Assembly (NCBI RefSeq): GCF_034424525.1
Contig: NZ_CP139979.1
Location: forward strand, 3,807,001-3,871,000
Reading direction: 5' to 3'
DNA length: 64,000 nt
Source: Sphingobium yanoikuyae
GTDB taxonomy: Bacteria > Pseudomonadota > Alphaproteobacteria > Sphingomonadales > Sphingomonadaceae
The position numbers were made by a program, and so were the translations under genes. Under the pieces are notes generated by a model. The model was not told the DNA's origin. It saw only the letters and a list, made by a program, of their open reading frames with translations, and did no database searches. Shown here one piece after another: positions 17,874-26,073 of this stretch (positions are counted from its first letter, which is position 1; each line of letters opens with the position of its first letter).

Positions 17874-18667
17874 CAGGCAGCCAGATATGCTTCGATGTCG
17901 AAGGGGAAAGTCTTGAGGCGACGATCCTGTCACCGGACAAGCTTGTTCCTGGCATACTCTTCATTCACGGCTGGGGCGGTTCGCGCGATCAGGACATGGT
18001 GCGCGCCGAAGAGATCGCGCAGCTGGGCTGTATCTGCTTCACCTTTGATCTGCGAGGCCATGCCCGGCACGCCGAAGAACGTAACAGAGTGACACGATCC
18101 CATGGTCTTGCCGATGTCGTGGCCGCTTACGACTATCTTGTCGGCCAGGACCAGGTCGACCCATCTGCGATTGCAGTCGTGGGTACAAGTTATGGCGGCT
18201 ATCTTGCCACCCTTCTCACCGCAGTCCGTCCGGTCAACTGGCTGGCCTTACGTGTGCCTGCTCTCTATCCGGACGAACATTGGGATGTCCCCAAGGCGAT
18301 GCTGGATCGCGACCTCATCAATGCCTATCGGGCACGCTTCCGGACGGGGCGAGAGGACAAGGCGCTGGCAGCATGCGAGCGATTTGCAGGCGATGTGCTC
18401 ATCGTGGAGTCAGAACATGATGACTATGTCCCGCACGAGACAATCAGCTCCTATATGTCGGCGTTTCACAACAGTAATTCCTTGAGCTACCGTATCCTCA
18501 AAGGAGCCGATCATTCGTTGCGGAACGAGGGCTGCCGGCGCGCATACAACCAGTTGCTGCTCACCTGGATCGAGGAAATGGTTCGGGGAGGTCGCAGATC
18601 GTCTACCCCCCACCAGCAAGCGGCCGGAGAAATGCCATCTCAGGCTTATAGACTTGCGGATCGATAG
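17870..18667 (+). CDS. Alpha/beta hydrolase (dienelactone-hydrolase-like)
   Basis: A 265-residue serine hydrolase. The fold is visible as PGILFIHGWGGSRDQD (oxyanion strand), the nucleophile elbow GTSYGG (Ser), LIVESEHDDYVPHETI (acid Asp) and KGADHSLRNEG (catalytic His). It starts inside the DUF3182 stop (ATGA). The substrate is unknown; dienelactone-type members act on esters or acyl thioesters. It belongs to the four-gene cassette 16755-19370. Confidence 0.87.
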   Translation: MTGSQICFDVEGESLEATILSPDKLVPGILFIHGWGGSRDQDMVRAEEIAQLGCICFTFDLRGHARHAEERNRVTRSHGLADVVAAYDYLVGQDQVDPSAIAVVGTSYGGYLATLLTAVRPVNWLALRVPALYPDEHWDVPKAMLDRDLINAYRARFRTGREDKALAACERFAGDVLIVESEHDDYVPHETISSYMSAFHNSNSLSYRILKGADHSLRNEGCRRAYNQLLLTWIEEMVRGGRRSSTPHQQAAGEMPSQAYRLADR

Positions 18668-18729
18668 TCTTTTCCAACGCATTGGCCCGACAAGCCGCGT
18701 CATGCGTTGAGGGAGGGAAGGAGAGAGTC

Positions 18730-19173
18730 ATGTCATTGTCGCTCGAAGACCTGTCCCGGAAGATGAAGGACATCGATTTCGCGATGCTTGCAACTCGTGC
18801 CAAAGGCGGTGCCATTGGTTCGCGTCCGATGAGCAATAATCGCGAAGTCGATTATGACGGCACGGCGTGGTTCTTCACAGACGAAACCGCCTTCATGGTT
18901 TCGGACATGGAAGCCGATTCAGCTGTCAATCTTAGCTATCAGGGCAAATCCGGTCTGCTGGGCCACCGTCCTTTTTTCGTCGCGGTCGAAGGGCGAGCCG
19001 CCTTGATCAGAGACCGGACTCAGTTTGAAGCCCATTGGACGAAGGGGCTCGAACGGTGGTGGCCGCAGGGCATTCAAACTCCCGGCCTGGTTCTGATCCA
19101 GGTGATTGGCGAACGCGCCCATTATTGGGACGGCGAGAAAGAAGGCGAAATCCTTCTTGAAGGCATTAAGTGA
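18730..19173 (+). CDS. Pyridoxamine 5'-phosphate oxidase-like general stress protein
   Basis: A 147-residue split-barrel flavoprotein of the general stress protein 26 type. Motifs: DFAMLATRAKGGAIGSRPMSNN (FMN phosphate loop), GTAWFFTDETAFMVSDMEADSAVNLSYQG and VALIRDRTQFEAHWTKGLERWWPQG, then GLVLIQVIGERAHYWDGEKEGEI. The ATG at 18730 is preceded by GGAGAGAG. Members bind FMN or F420 and reduce or protect unknown substrates. It is followed with only a stop-start junction by the small membrane protein. Confidence 0.87.
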   Translation: MSLSLEDLSRKMKDIDFAMLATRAKGGAIGSRPMSNNREVDYDGTAWFFTDETAFMVSDMEADSAVNLSYQGKSGLLGHRPFFVAVEGRAALIRDRTQFEAHWTKGLERWWPQGIQTPGLVLIQVIGERAHYWDGEKEGEILLEGIK

Positions 19174-19370
19174 TGTCGCCCAACGAAAAGCCTTCTGCAC
19201 ACCGGCTCGGAAAAGCCGGTGCTTTTGTTGTCGGCACTATCATCGCCATTTTCATCATCATATTTGTCGGCAGAAACCTGTGGCACGGAGAAGAGCTCGA
19301 GCAGGATCAAGCCGTCGGCAACAATGTTGCGACTGAGCATACCGGCCCCTCCTATAATCAGCGACCGTGA
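19173..19370 (+). CDS. Small single-span membrane protein
   Basis: A 65-residue protein with one strong transmembrane helix (AFVVGTIIAIFIIIFVGRNLW), a short positive N-terminus and an acidic/polar C-terminal tail. The ATG at 19173 overlaps the PNPOx stop region; a GTG at 19170 is possible. A hairpin (stem CACCGGCT/AGCCGGTG at 19200-19221) followed by CTTTTG lies in its first codons and could attenuate or terminate the operon here. No family recognised. It ends 45 bases from the convergent methyltransferase gene. Confidence 0.6.
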   Translation: MSPNEKPSAHRLGKAGAFVVGTIIAIFIIIFVGRNLWHGEELEQDQAVGNNVATEHTGPSYNQRP

Positions 19371-19415
19371 GGCACGCCACGTCTCAGACCGGAAGCTCCG
19401 TCGCTCTTTAAACCA

Positions 19416-20045
19416 TCATTTATTAGGTTTCGACGCCCAGAACAGATGGCATGGTGGAATGTTGCGCCATTCATATGCGGCGTGCACTGACGAAAATCGC
19501 TGCTCGAGGAGTGGGCGTACAGCCTTGCGCATTTGATAAGCCATGAAGAGCCCATCAGGGGATAAGAGCTGCACGCTGCGATCAATGATCTGCGTTGCGA
19601 TTGCAGGCTCAAGTGTCGAAAATGGTAAGCCCGAAATTATGCAATCGGCCTGCGAAAGGCCGAGATCCGCCATATACTGCTGAGCATCTGTGGCCGATCC
19701 AGTGATGACGTGCAAACGCCTGTCCGGAATTGCCGAAGCCAAATGGTCGGTGAATGACGGGCTGGTGTCGATGGCAATCAGCCTGGCATGCGGTCGGAGG
19801 TGAGCGAGAATGGCGCTAGTGAACGCGCCGGTACCTGGCCCATATTCGAGCATCGTCGTTACCTGAGACCAATCAACGCCGTGCAGCATTCGGTCGATCA
19901 GCCAGTGCGATGCTGGAAATGAAGAGCCGACCGTGTTCGGGCTTTTGAGAAATTCGGCGGCGGCAATGAGCCGGGCCTTCAAATCGCTCGTTCCCCCCGA
20001 AGCCACGGAAGTGGGGTAAGAAGCGGCATTTTGCACGTCGGCCAT
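19416..20045 (-). CDS. SAM-dependent methyltransferase (phospholipid N-methyltransferase-like)
   Basis: A 209-residue Rossmann methyltransferase. Motif I is EYGPGTGAFTSAIL, then RLIAIDTSPSFTDHLASAIP, ADCIISGLPFSTL (motif IV) and LLSPDGLFMAYQMRKAVRPLLEQ. The early KFLKSPNTVGSSFPAS-type segment is typical of the COG3963/PmtA-like group that methylates phosphatidylethanolamine or related lipids; only the fold is certain. The ATG at 20045 was chosen because upstream in-frame sequence shows no similarity. It is on the opposite strand to the DUF3182 cassette and could share its function. Confidence 0.75.
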   Translation of the reverse strand: MADVQNAASYPTSVASGGTSDLKARLIAAAEFLKSPNTVGSSFPASHWLIDRMLHGVDWSQVTTMLEYGPGTGAFTSAILAHLRPHARLIAIDTSPSFTDHLASAIPDRRLHVITGSATDAQQYMADLGLSQADCIISGLPFSTLEPAIATQIIDRSVQLLSPDGLFMAYQMRKAVRPLLEQRFSSVHAAYEWRNIPPCHLFWASKPNK

Positions 20046-20368
20046 ATCTGCTCCTCGACTTATTCTCCGCTCTAAAATCCTCCCGACGCATTTGAAGTTT
20101 CGATTCCCGCCGCAAAAATCACGCTTAACAAAATCAATCTCTGACATGATTTCTCACGCTTTTGGGACAATTGCTGATGTCAGTCTCGACGGAGGCGCGA
20201 TGAAAGAGGGCGACCGTCCTGCTTTCAAGCGGCCTCTTTCATGTAGCGACGGAATTAATCTGGTCACCAGTCATTCAAGCGAGCAACTATGGATCATCAC
20301 GAGGCGATGGGCGGTTGACGGATGGGTTAGACGGGTTGCACCGATAATCTGCATCAAAGGCCAGGATC

Positions 20369-20394
20369 GGAACGGGGGCGCCAGGACAGCTGTT
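20369..20394 (+). promoter_or_regulatory. EcfG-type general stress promoter
   Basis: GGAAC, a 17-base spacer and TGTT. The predicted start is about 20400-20402, so transcription would begin on or immediately before the ATG at 20403 (leaderless message). Match to the GGAAC-N16/17-(C)GTT pattern is good; the exact start needs mapping. Confidence 0.55.
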
Positions 20395-20402
20395 TCCCCT
20401 CT

Positions 20403-20969
20403 ATGGCGAAACTCAAGGTCTTCCGCACGCCCGCCGGCTTCCACGACGCCTATGTAGCGGCGCCAAGTCAGAAAGCTGCACTGGCCGCGTGGGGATCCGA
20501 CGCCGACCTCTTTGCGCGCGGGATTGCAGAAAAGGTCACCGACCCCAAGCTGATGGGTGAGCCGCTCGCGAAGCCCGGAGTCGTAATTAAGGTCAGCCGG
20601 GGCAGTGCGGCTGACCATTTCGAGGCTGCCGAGCCAAAGTCGCCACCACATCGCAGTCGCCCGAAAGGCAGACGAATATCTACGGAGAATGTGGCGAAAG
20701 CCGACGCGCCGCCCATCGCGCCGACGCCAAGGAAGAAGGTTCCGCGCCCCAGCCGCGCAAAACTCGATGCAGCCCAGATAGCGCTCGAACAAGCGGCTGC
20801 TAATCTCAAGCAGAGCCTGGCAGACATCGAAGCAAGGCGGCGTGCTCTCGACGCTGAGCGCCGCGCTTTGCAGGCGGAAGGCGATAAGCGTATGACGAAG
20901 CTGGAGACCGCCCGCGACAGAGCGCGCAAAAAGTATCAGGCCCGGCTGGAGAAATGGGCTAGACGCTGA
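20403..20969 (+). CDS. Hypothetical coiled-coil protein
   Basis: A 188-residue protein with no recognised domain. The first 70 residues (MAKLKVFRTPAGFHDAYVAAPSQKAALAAWGSDADLFARG) may form a compact domain, as similar openings occur in small stress proteins of sphingomonads. The middle is Pro/Lys/Arg-rich and probably disordered. Residues about 120-185 form a long Ala/Glu/Arg coiled coil (LEQAAANLKQSLADIEARRRALDAERRALQAE). No export signal. A general stress promoter lies directly before it. Codon use and composition fit a real gene. Confidence 0.6.
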   Translation: MAKLKVFRTPAGFHDAYVAAPSQKAALAAWGSDADLFARGIAEKVTDPKLMGEPLAKPGVVIKVSRGSAADHFEAAEPKSPPHRSRPKGRRISTENVAKADAPPIAPTPRKKVPRPSRAKLDAAQIALEQAAANLKQSLADIEARRRALDAERRALQAEGDKRMTKLETARDRARKKYQARLEKWARR

Positions 20970-21532
20970 CGTATCAAGACTGGCGCTTTGCCGTAGGCCG
21001 CCTTCTGCCCTTTAATAGGGCTACGGCCTCGTACCGAGGGCGGCTTTTGCATAGACTATCCAGCGGTAAGGACACGACATGGACGATAGCTGGGGATTGC
21101 CCATCGTGATGGCTTATCCCTTGCGGGGATAGCCTCATAAACTAAGGCTCACTCATCGGCCAGACTTGACGGCTTTCAAGATCGCTTCGCAGAAGCTGAC
21201 CAATTGGCCGGAATTTGAGTTTGGGCCTGGGATATGCATATGGGGGCGCCAAGTGCCGGTAACGTCGATTACACGTGGTCACTCGGCGAGTTGCTCATGC
21301 ACTTGACCAATGTTGACTGACAAGGAACTTCGCCTCGATCTCCTCGCGAGCGGCGACGTCAACGCAGAAGGGGCTTCTCTCGACATTGCTCCGTTCCTAC
21401 GACGTATATGGTTCCCAGTACGGACGCTCCATAAGCCCTGTAGCAGCTCCAAGGACAAGCGCGGCTTTAGTCTCGACCATCGGCGCCTTGAGCGGATGAA
21501 GAACGCACGCCAGCGCTAGCTGAAAAATGCCT
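20970..21532. other. Intergenic stretch, mostly without genes
   Basis: About 560 bases. An imperfect GC-rich hairpin (GCCGCC near 21010 and GGGCGGC near 21048, followed by TTTT) may terminate the 20403 gene. A short open frame 21310-21519 starts MLTDKELRLDLL, which faintly resembles the start of BON-domain proteins but degenerates; it may be a remnant. Nothing else recognised. Confidence 0.4.
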
Positions 21533-21561
21533 CTTGAAACCGGTTTATTGCTTCCTAATTT
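21533..21561 (+). promoter_or_regulatory. RpoH (sigma-32) type promoter of hsp20
   Basis: CTTGAAA is followed after about 14 bases by CCTAATTT, matching the heat-shock sigma consensus. It lies about 100 bases before the Hsp20 ATG, leaving room for the structured leader. Assignment rests on the perfect -35 and on the heat-shock nature of the gene. Confidence 0.65.
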
Positions 21562-21564
21562 TTC

Positions 21565-21662
21565 CTCGCCGGACGCCGAAACCTGGGTCCGGTGGACATT
21601 GAGAGCGCCGGCTCTCTCCGGCGCTTCTCATGCCCGAATTGCTCAATCAGGAGGATTTGGAA
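21565..21662 (+). promoter_or_regulatory. ROSE-like RNA thermometer leader
   Basis: Three stacked hairpins fill the leader: CCGGAC/GTCCGG at 21569-21592, a perfect AGCGCCGG/CCGGCGCT stem with loop CTCTCT at 21604-21625, and a weak terminal one in which TTGCT (21639-21643) pairs with the Shine-Dalgarno AGGAG (21649-21653) across a five-base loop. A U(U/C)GCU anti-SD facing AGGA with extra 5' hairpins is the defining arrangement of ROSE elements in alphaproteobacterial small heat-shock genes. At low temperature the SD would be hidden. Confidence 0.7.
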
Positions 21663-22139
21663 ATGAGAACCAGTGCTTTTGACTTTTCGCCGTATCGACG
21701 CTCAACCGTGGGTTTTGATCGGCTGTTCAACCTGCTCGAGGCAGGCGCGCGCGAAGACGATGGCTATCCACCCTTTGATATTCTGAGAGAAGGCGAAGAC
21801 AGCTATCGCATCACGCTCGCTGTCGCAGGTTTCCGCCCCGAGGACATTGAAGTGGTGGCCCAGCAGAATCTGCTCACCGTGACCGGCAAGCGTGCCGAGG
21901 ACAACGGCCAGGGCGAGTATCTGCACCGGGGCATCGCCACGCGTACGTTCGAGCGGCGCTTCCAGCTTGCCGATTTCGTGGAAGCTGGCGATGCCCGTTT
22001 CGAGAACGGCTTGCTGAGCATCACGCTCAGGCGCGTGGTGCCCGAGGCGATGAAACCGCGCCGAATTGAGATCGCTGGGGGCAAGGCCGCCCAGGATCAG
22101 ATCGAAGCACCTAGGGATGAGGTCCGCGAAGCAGCCTGA
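21663..22139 (+). CDS. Small heat-shock protein Hsp20 (IbpA-type)
   Basis: ATP-independent chaperone that holds unfolding proteins. The 158 residues open with MRTSAFDFSPYRRSTVGFDRLFNLLE, typical of class A proteobacterial small Hsps. The alpha-crystallin domain runs from about residue 33 (PPFDILREGEDSYRITLAVAGFRPEDIEV) to RFENGLLSITLRR, and the C-terminal I-x-I/V motif is RRIEI. The ATG at 21663 follows AGGAGG by eight bases; the earlier ATG at 21630 would start inside the regulatory leader. It is followed by a second, frameshifted hsp20. Confidence 0.94.
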   Translation: MRTSAFDFSPYRRSTVGFDRLFNLLEAGAREDDGYPPFDILREGEDSYRITLAVAGFRPEDIEVVAQQNLLTVTGKRAEDNGQGEYLHRGIATRTFERRFQLADFVEAGDARFENGLLSITLRRVVPEAMKPRRIEIAGGKAAQDQIEAPRDEVREAA

Positions 22140-22220
22140 TCCCCGACCAAAGGGTTTGCCGGGCCGCATCCAGCGGCCCGGTAGGCCTACCCCTTCCAGC
22201 CAGAAAAGGAGATGACTATC

Positions 22221-22741
22221 ATGGCTTTTCGTGATCTCATTCCCTGGAGGCGGCAGGAAAACCGGCTCCCCGTCCCGGTCAGTGCCGAGGGCGGCCGAGA
22301 CAGCGATACCCACCCGATGCTCTCGCTCCACCGCGAGGTGGACCGGCAGTTCGATGGCCTCTTCCGCGCCTTCGGCGTACCCGCATTGGCTGGATTGTAC
22401 CGCGCTGCCGGCTGGCCGCATGTCGAGCTCGGCGAGACCGACAAGGAGATCCGCGCTACGGCCAAACTGCCGGGTCTCGACGAAAGGATGTGGATATTAC
22501 CGTTGAAGGCGGTGCGCTCACGCTCCGGGGAGAGAGGCGGTACAAAGTTGAAAACAAGGACTTTGGTTATCCCGAGCGCAGCGATAGCTGCTTTGAACGC
22601 CGTATCCGGCTGCCCGAGGACATCGACCGTGACAACGCTAACGCAGCTTTCAAGAACGGCGGGTTGACGGTTACTCTGCCCAAGATGGAGGCGGCAAACG
22701 AAAATGTCCGCCCAAATCCGGTCAATGGCAAGGCCGCCTGA
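22221..22741 (+). pseudogene. Second hsp20 gene, broken by a one-base deletion
   Basis: The first part encodes MAFRDLIPWRRQENRLPVPV... and continues to TAKLPGLDE; the rest of the alpha-crystallin domain (DITVEGGALTLRGERRYKVENKDFGYPE to GGLTVTLPK) is intact but in the next frame. The break is at 22483-22485, where GAAAGG stands for an expected GAAAAGG, i.e. one A lost from a run. Class: Hsp20 with N-terminal region like HspC-type sphingomonad proteins. AAGGAG precedes the ATG. It could be a real pseudogene, a phase-variable gene or a sequencing error. Confidence 0.85.
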
Positions 22742-22909
22742 CGGCCTGGCTCAGAACTTCGGTTCCTGTCTTGCCAATTATAATTGTGGGGGCAGCCTCT
22801 GCCTTATCGGGTCCTACAGATCAAAGTCAGCAACTGAGCCGCATCAGCCGTCGATGATATCCTTGGCAAGTCCCGTCACTTTCCGACGACCGGATCATGT
22901 GGCTCGGCG

Positions 22910-23299
22910 TCATCGGACGGTAGGAAGCGCTGCGCGGCAATCTGCCGCGCATTCGCGGCACATGTCAGCGCAAAGTTTGCAATGCGCATGCTCATATCGA
23001 CCGCATTGGGCCGCGCACAGATCACAAATGCGGGCGCAACTGTCTAGCATCACTCCGACAACTTCGATATTGAAGCCCGAGCGCCGCACGGCGATCCGAC
23101 CCATCGCTGTACAGACGTCCGCGCAATCAAGGCATGACCGGATGCACTGCGTCATCTCCATTTTCTCTGCCATGCAAGCGTCTGCGCATGAGGTACACAT
23201 TTCAGCGCAGAACATCGCGTGGCGTGCCGCGGTGGCCAAAAGCGGATTAAAATCCTGCCCTACGTCTGGATGGAGCGATATCATCTTATGGATGGACAT
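22910..23299 (-). CDS. Four-helix-bundle copper-binding protein (Cys-rich, DUF326-like)
   Basis: A 129-residue cytosolic protein with many regularly spaced Cys: FCAEMCTSCADACMAEK, CIRSCLDCADVCTAMG, LDSCARICDLCAAQCGRYEHAHCKLCADMCRECAADC. These line the core of a four-helix bundle that stores Cu(I) (Csp family) in related proteins. The start at 23299 (MSIHKMISLHP) overlaps the upstream gene stop. It has no export signal, so it would be a cytosolic store. Copper binding is a family inference. Confidence 0.85.
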   Translation of the reverse strand: MSIHKMISLHPDVGQDFNPLLATAARHAMFCAEMCTSCADACMAEKMEMTQCIRSCLDCADVCTAMGRIAVRRSGFNIEVVGVMLDSCARICDLCAAQCGRYEHAHCKLCADMCRECAADCRAALPTVR

Positions 23300-23595
23300 C
23301 AGCCATTCGCCTGCTTGCGTCGGGTCTCCCAACCTTTTTTCGCTGCTTGCGATCGCTTCGCATGACTTTGATCTGATCCGCCAATGCGGCCGCCTTTTCT
23401 GGATGAATCGTGGTTTTCTGCCTTGCCACGTCCTGATCCGGATTTCTTGCCGCCACCGGTTTCCTTGTTGACTGTTGCCCACGCACGGCGCTCGGCTTCC
23501 TCATGGCTTACGCCCCGATCTTCATAGCCTTCTTCGATGTGCTCCGCTTTGCGCTTTTGCTTGTCCGTATAGCTCGACTTGTCTCCACGTGGCAT
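23299..23595 (-). CDS. Small basic 'plasmid stabilisation'-type protein
   Basis: A 98-residue, highly charged protein: MPRGDKSSYTDKQKRKAEHIEEGYEDRGVSHEEAERRAWATVNKETGGG, then KSGSGRGKAENHDSSRKGGRIGG. The N-terminal part matches small proteins annotated as plasmid stabilisation or ChaB-like and often found in stress-induced sets; the C-terminal Gly/Ser/Lys part is disordered. GGAAGGAGAG precedes the ATG. It is translationally coupled to the copper-binding protein by a one-base overlap. Actual function unknown. Confidence 0.7.
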   Translation of the reverse strand: MPRGDKSSYTDKQKRKAEHIEEGYEDRGVSHEEAERRAWATVNKETGGGKKSGSGRGKAENHDSSRKGGRIGGSDQSHAKRSQAAKKGWETRRKQANG

Positions 23596-23820
23596 GTTGG
23601 CTCTCCTTCCATTTTGTTTTTCCCAACACGGCAACAGGGGTTCGTGTCCGGCTGTGATCGCAAGAAACTTTCCCACTTAAGTTAGGAAGAGCGAGAATTT
23701 GCTTTCTGATCAAATGCATGGCTCGAGACGCCTTCAATTGGCGATAGCTTTAAATTGATCCATGTAATGGAAGGCTGGGTGACCAGGAGTCATTCCATGG
23801 CGAGATGAGGAGAGACGACG

Positions 23821-24012
23821 ATGCACCATCAGGACGATGCGGCCTATTTTCGCCGGCGTGAGATTCAGGAGCTTGCCACTGCCGAGAAAATTGCAAATCC
23901 TCTCGCCAAGCGGCTGCATTGGGAGATGGCGCAGCAATATGCGATGCGTGCGCGTTGGTCGGAGGACACGCCGGGTGCTCGGGGGCATTATTACAAAAAG
24001 AATAGGAACTGA
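23821..24012 (+). CDS. Small hypothetical protein
   Basis: A 63-residue, mostly helical, charged soluble protein (MHHQDDAAYFRRREIQELATAEKIANPLAKRLHWEMAQQYAMRAR). No known domain was recognised. GATGAGGAGAGAC lies just before the ATG, a good ribosome site, and codon use resembles its neighbours, so it is probably real. Position among stress genes suggests a small stress protein. Confidence 0.55.
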   Translation: MHHQDDAAYFRRREIQELATAEKIANPLAKRLHWEMAQQYAMRARWSEDTPGARGHYYKKNRN

Positions 24013-24529
24013 TTAGCCGATTAATTGGACGAGAGTTTCCTACCGTAATATTAGGACATGGATACCCATTTCGACGTCAATTTCGGGACACTCGATCATA
24101 TCTGGGCTTTTGATCGCAGGATGGGCCGGTATGCACAGTAGCGTTATTGTTGACCACTATCTTGTCTTCAGGCAACGCCTCTGTTTGTCAGACATAGCCC
24201 CCAAAAAATGAATAATACAAGAACGCCAAATTCCCGCCATCGGCAGGATGCTTCATTGCCAATTGCGTGGTGACGGAGATATGTCATCCAACGAACATAG
24301 TTGAGAAGTTTAATTTGTGTTTAAAACGGTCAATTGGTAATATGGCGAAACGATCATTACGCCTGCTTTTATTGCATTTCAGTATGTATTCTCAGTTGTG
24401 CCGGGAGGGTGATAATTTGTGAATTTTGATATGGTTTGGTGCCATAACTTTATTCACCACATTACCATGCGCTTTGGTACCATGGCTTTTCCACAAAACC
24501 GCATCATCAGCGCCTCAGGGGCTTTTTCA
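24013..24529. other. Gene-free, AT-richer stretch
   Basis: About 520 bases between a small plus-strand gene and the minus-strand pair at 24.5-25 kb. A short fragment near 24058 encodes MDTHFDVNFGTLDHIWAFDR and then stops, which may be a transposase remnant. No tRNA, promoter or other gene was supported. Confidence 0.4.
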
Positions 24530-24715
24530 TCACGCTACCCGCGGATCCGATGAAGATGAGATGTCCCGCTTGGCCATCGCATCGATGACAGCTCGCAGAA
24601 AGGAAGAAGGGTTTTCGATCTCCTCCCTGGAGGCTGCCTCCCAATTGTCGATCAGTTCCTTGTCGGTCATCAGCCCGACATCGTCCTCATGCCTTTTTCT
24701 TACCGTGTGCGTCAT
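24530..24715 (-). CDS. Small acidic hypothetical protein
   Basis: A 61-residue protein (MTHTVRKRHEDDVGLMTDKELIDNWEAASREEIENPSSFLRAVIDAMAKRD). It is helical and acidic, and resembles short conserved proteins of unknown function in stress islands. The ATG is ten bases downstream of the DUF2171 gene stop, so it is in one operon. No further function can be given. Confidence 0.55.
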   Translation of the reverse strand: MTHTVRKRHEDDVGLMTDKELIDNWEAASREEIENPSSFLRAVIDAMAKRDISSSSDPRVA

Positions 24716-24725
24716 GCTCCAATCC

Positions 24726-25007
24726 TTAGCCTTCGCCAGGCTGTCGGCCATCGTCCATGATAGCACCGCCATCCTGTTCCTCTTCGAGCAGGATGGCGGA
24801 ATCGGCATTAGCCGAAAGGCGAACCTGATCGTCTTCCACCGCAGCAACCAGACCGGTCGAGATGAAGTGATGATGGTCACCATGAGAACCGCTATCGGCC
24901 TTCACCATTTTGATCCTGTCACCTTCAAGCCGGTCCACGGTCCCGATGTGGACGCCATCCGCTCCGATTATTTCCATATGTTCAACAATAGCGGTCAGGT
25001 CTGCCAT
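24726..25007 (-). CDS. DUF2171 domain protein
   Basis: A 93-residue protein with a PRC-barrel-like DUF2171 domain: MADLTAIVEHMEIIGADGVHIGTVDRLEGDRIKMVKAD, then HHFISTGLVAAVEDDQVRLSANADSA. The C-terminal 25 residues are acidic. The ATG at 25007 is preceded by GCAGGAG. It is followed by the 61-residue gene. DUF2171 proteins are common in stress operons of sphingomonads and rhizobia; biochemical role is unknown. Confidence 0.8.
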   Translation of the reverse strand: MADLTAIVEHMEIIGADGVHIGTVDRLEGDRIKMVKADSGSHGDHHHFISTGLVAAVEDDQVRLSANADSAILLEEEQDGGAIMDDGRQPGEG

Positions 25008-25157
25008 GATCGTCTCCTGCATTCTTTTGTGATGTCCAAAGCGTTCCTGCCGGAGGTGGTCAACCACCGCTGCGCGTTCGCTTAAACCCTCGGTAAGCAA
25101 CCTGATAACGACGCGACTGTTCCGATAAAATCGGTTCAGCTCCCGCCCGCCTAACTT

Positions 25158-25574
25158 GTGTTGGTTGGATTCCCCCTCTCATTCTGTTCGAGCATCCAGA
25201 TGGGGGGAGCCTTATGTACGACGTCCACCAAACGGCTCATCCTTCTAGCGCAGCTCAAGCACGCATTGGGCAAACATGCGCTGGAAGAGGAGAATGCAAT
25301 TTACCCCGCTATGCGCCAGCATGGTCTTCTGGCGGAATCCTACACGCTCCATGCCGAGCATGGTTATGTGAAGCAATATCTTTATAAACTCACAGACCTT
25401 GTGAAGGATAACGACGCTTTCCAGCTTAAATTGGCAAATTTTCGCCGCGACATCGAAACTCATATGCGCGACGAAGAGCATGATCTCTTTCCTCGGCTTA
25501 AGTTGGCCTTGGAAAAGGCAGATGGCGATTATCTTGCGCGCCGGATGAATCAGGAAGGGCTCAAGCTGGCCTGA
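25158..25574 (+). pseudogene. 5'-truncated hemerythrin HHE gene
   Basis: From about residue 24 the frame reads as a hemerythrin: LILLAQLKHALGKHALEEENAIYPAMRQ, LHAEHGYVKQYLYKLTDL, DIETHMRDEEHDLFPRLK. The first helix with the leading HHE His/Glu set (usually DHxxV) is missing; the first 20 residues (MLVGFPLSFCSSIQMGGALC) have no similarity. The 5' part was therefore lost or frameshifted. A shortened product with a partial iron site cannot be excluded. Confidence 0.65.
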
Positions 25575-25650
25575 CCCGGGCGCAACCCCTCTCAATGGTG
25601 CAATACCTGCTATCCCTGCACAGGGAAGGGCGAAATTCGAGTACGTGGCG

Positions 25651-26007
25651 ATGACGCAGTGGATTACCGAGCTTGTTGGACAGCTTGGTTATTGGGCGAT
25701 CGCTCTTTTGATGATGCTGGAGAATATTTTCCCGCCGATACCGTCCGAGGTTATCATGCCGCTTGCGGGATATTCGGCGGCTGACGGCGAACTCAATATC
25801 ATTTTCGTCATCCTCTCCGGCACGGTCGGCACAACCGCGGGCGCTTTCTTTTGGTGGTGGGTGGCCAAGCTCGAGGGGATCGCGACGCAAGCGACAAGAT
25901 CCACGGCGCGAAGTAAGCCGGTGCATCAAGCGTCATGCAATTCAGCGGCTGCGCACAGAGGTCGAGCTGGGCGTAAGTGTCATCTGGCCGGAAGAAGTTC
26001 AATGTAA
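25651..26007 (+). pseudogene. Truncated DedA-family membrane protein
   Basis: The first 75 residues are a normal DedA start: MTQWITELVGQLGYWAIALLMMLENIFPPIPSEVIMPLAGY (with the PPxPSE motif), then GTVGTTAGAFFWWWVAKL. After that the frame turns into Arg/Ala-rich sequence and ends at 118 residues, while DedA proteins are about 190-220. The 3' half, with the conserved RTF/ARF region, is missing. DedA proteins are undecaprenyl-phosphate/phospholipid flippases; this copy should be inactive. Confidence 0.75.
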
Positions 26008-26073
26008 ACGGCGGCGATCGCGTGGAAAGGCGCGGAAAACGTGCGATCGGCCCTTTTCTCCGCATCCAATTTC

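Noticed and set aside
19200..19221. Hairpin followed by CTTTTG as a definite terminator
   Set aside because: It lies in the first codons of a plausible small gene and has a short T run; kept only as a possible attenuator.
21310..21519. Possible BON-domain gene
   Set aside because: Only the first dozen residues resemble BON proteins and the rest is unlike it; at most a remnant.
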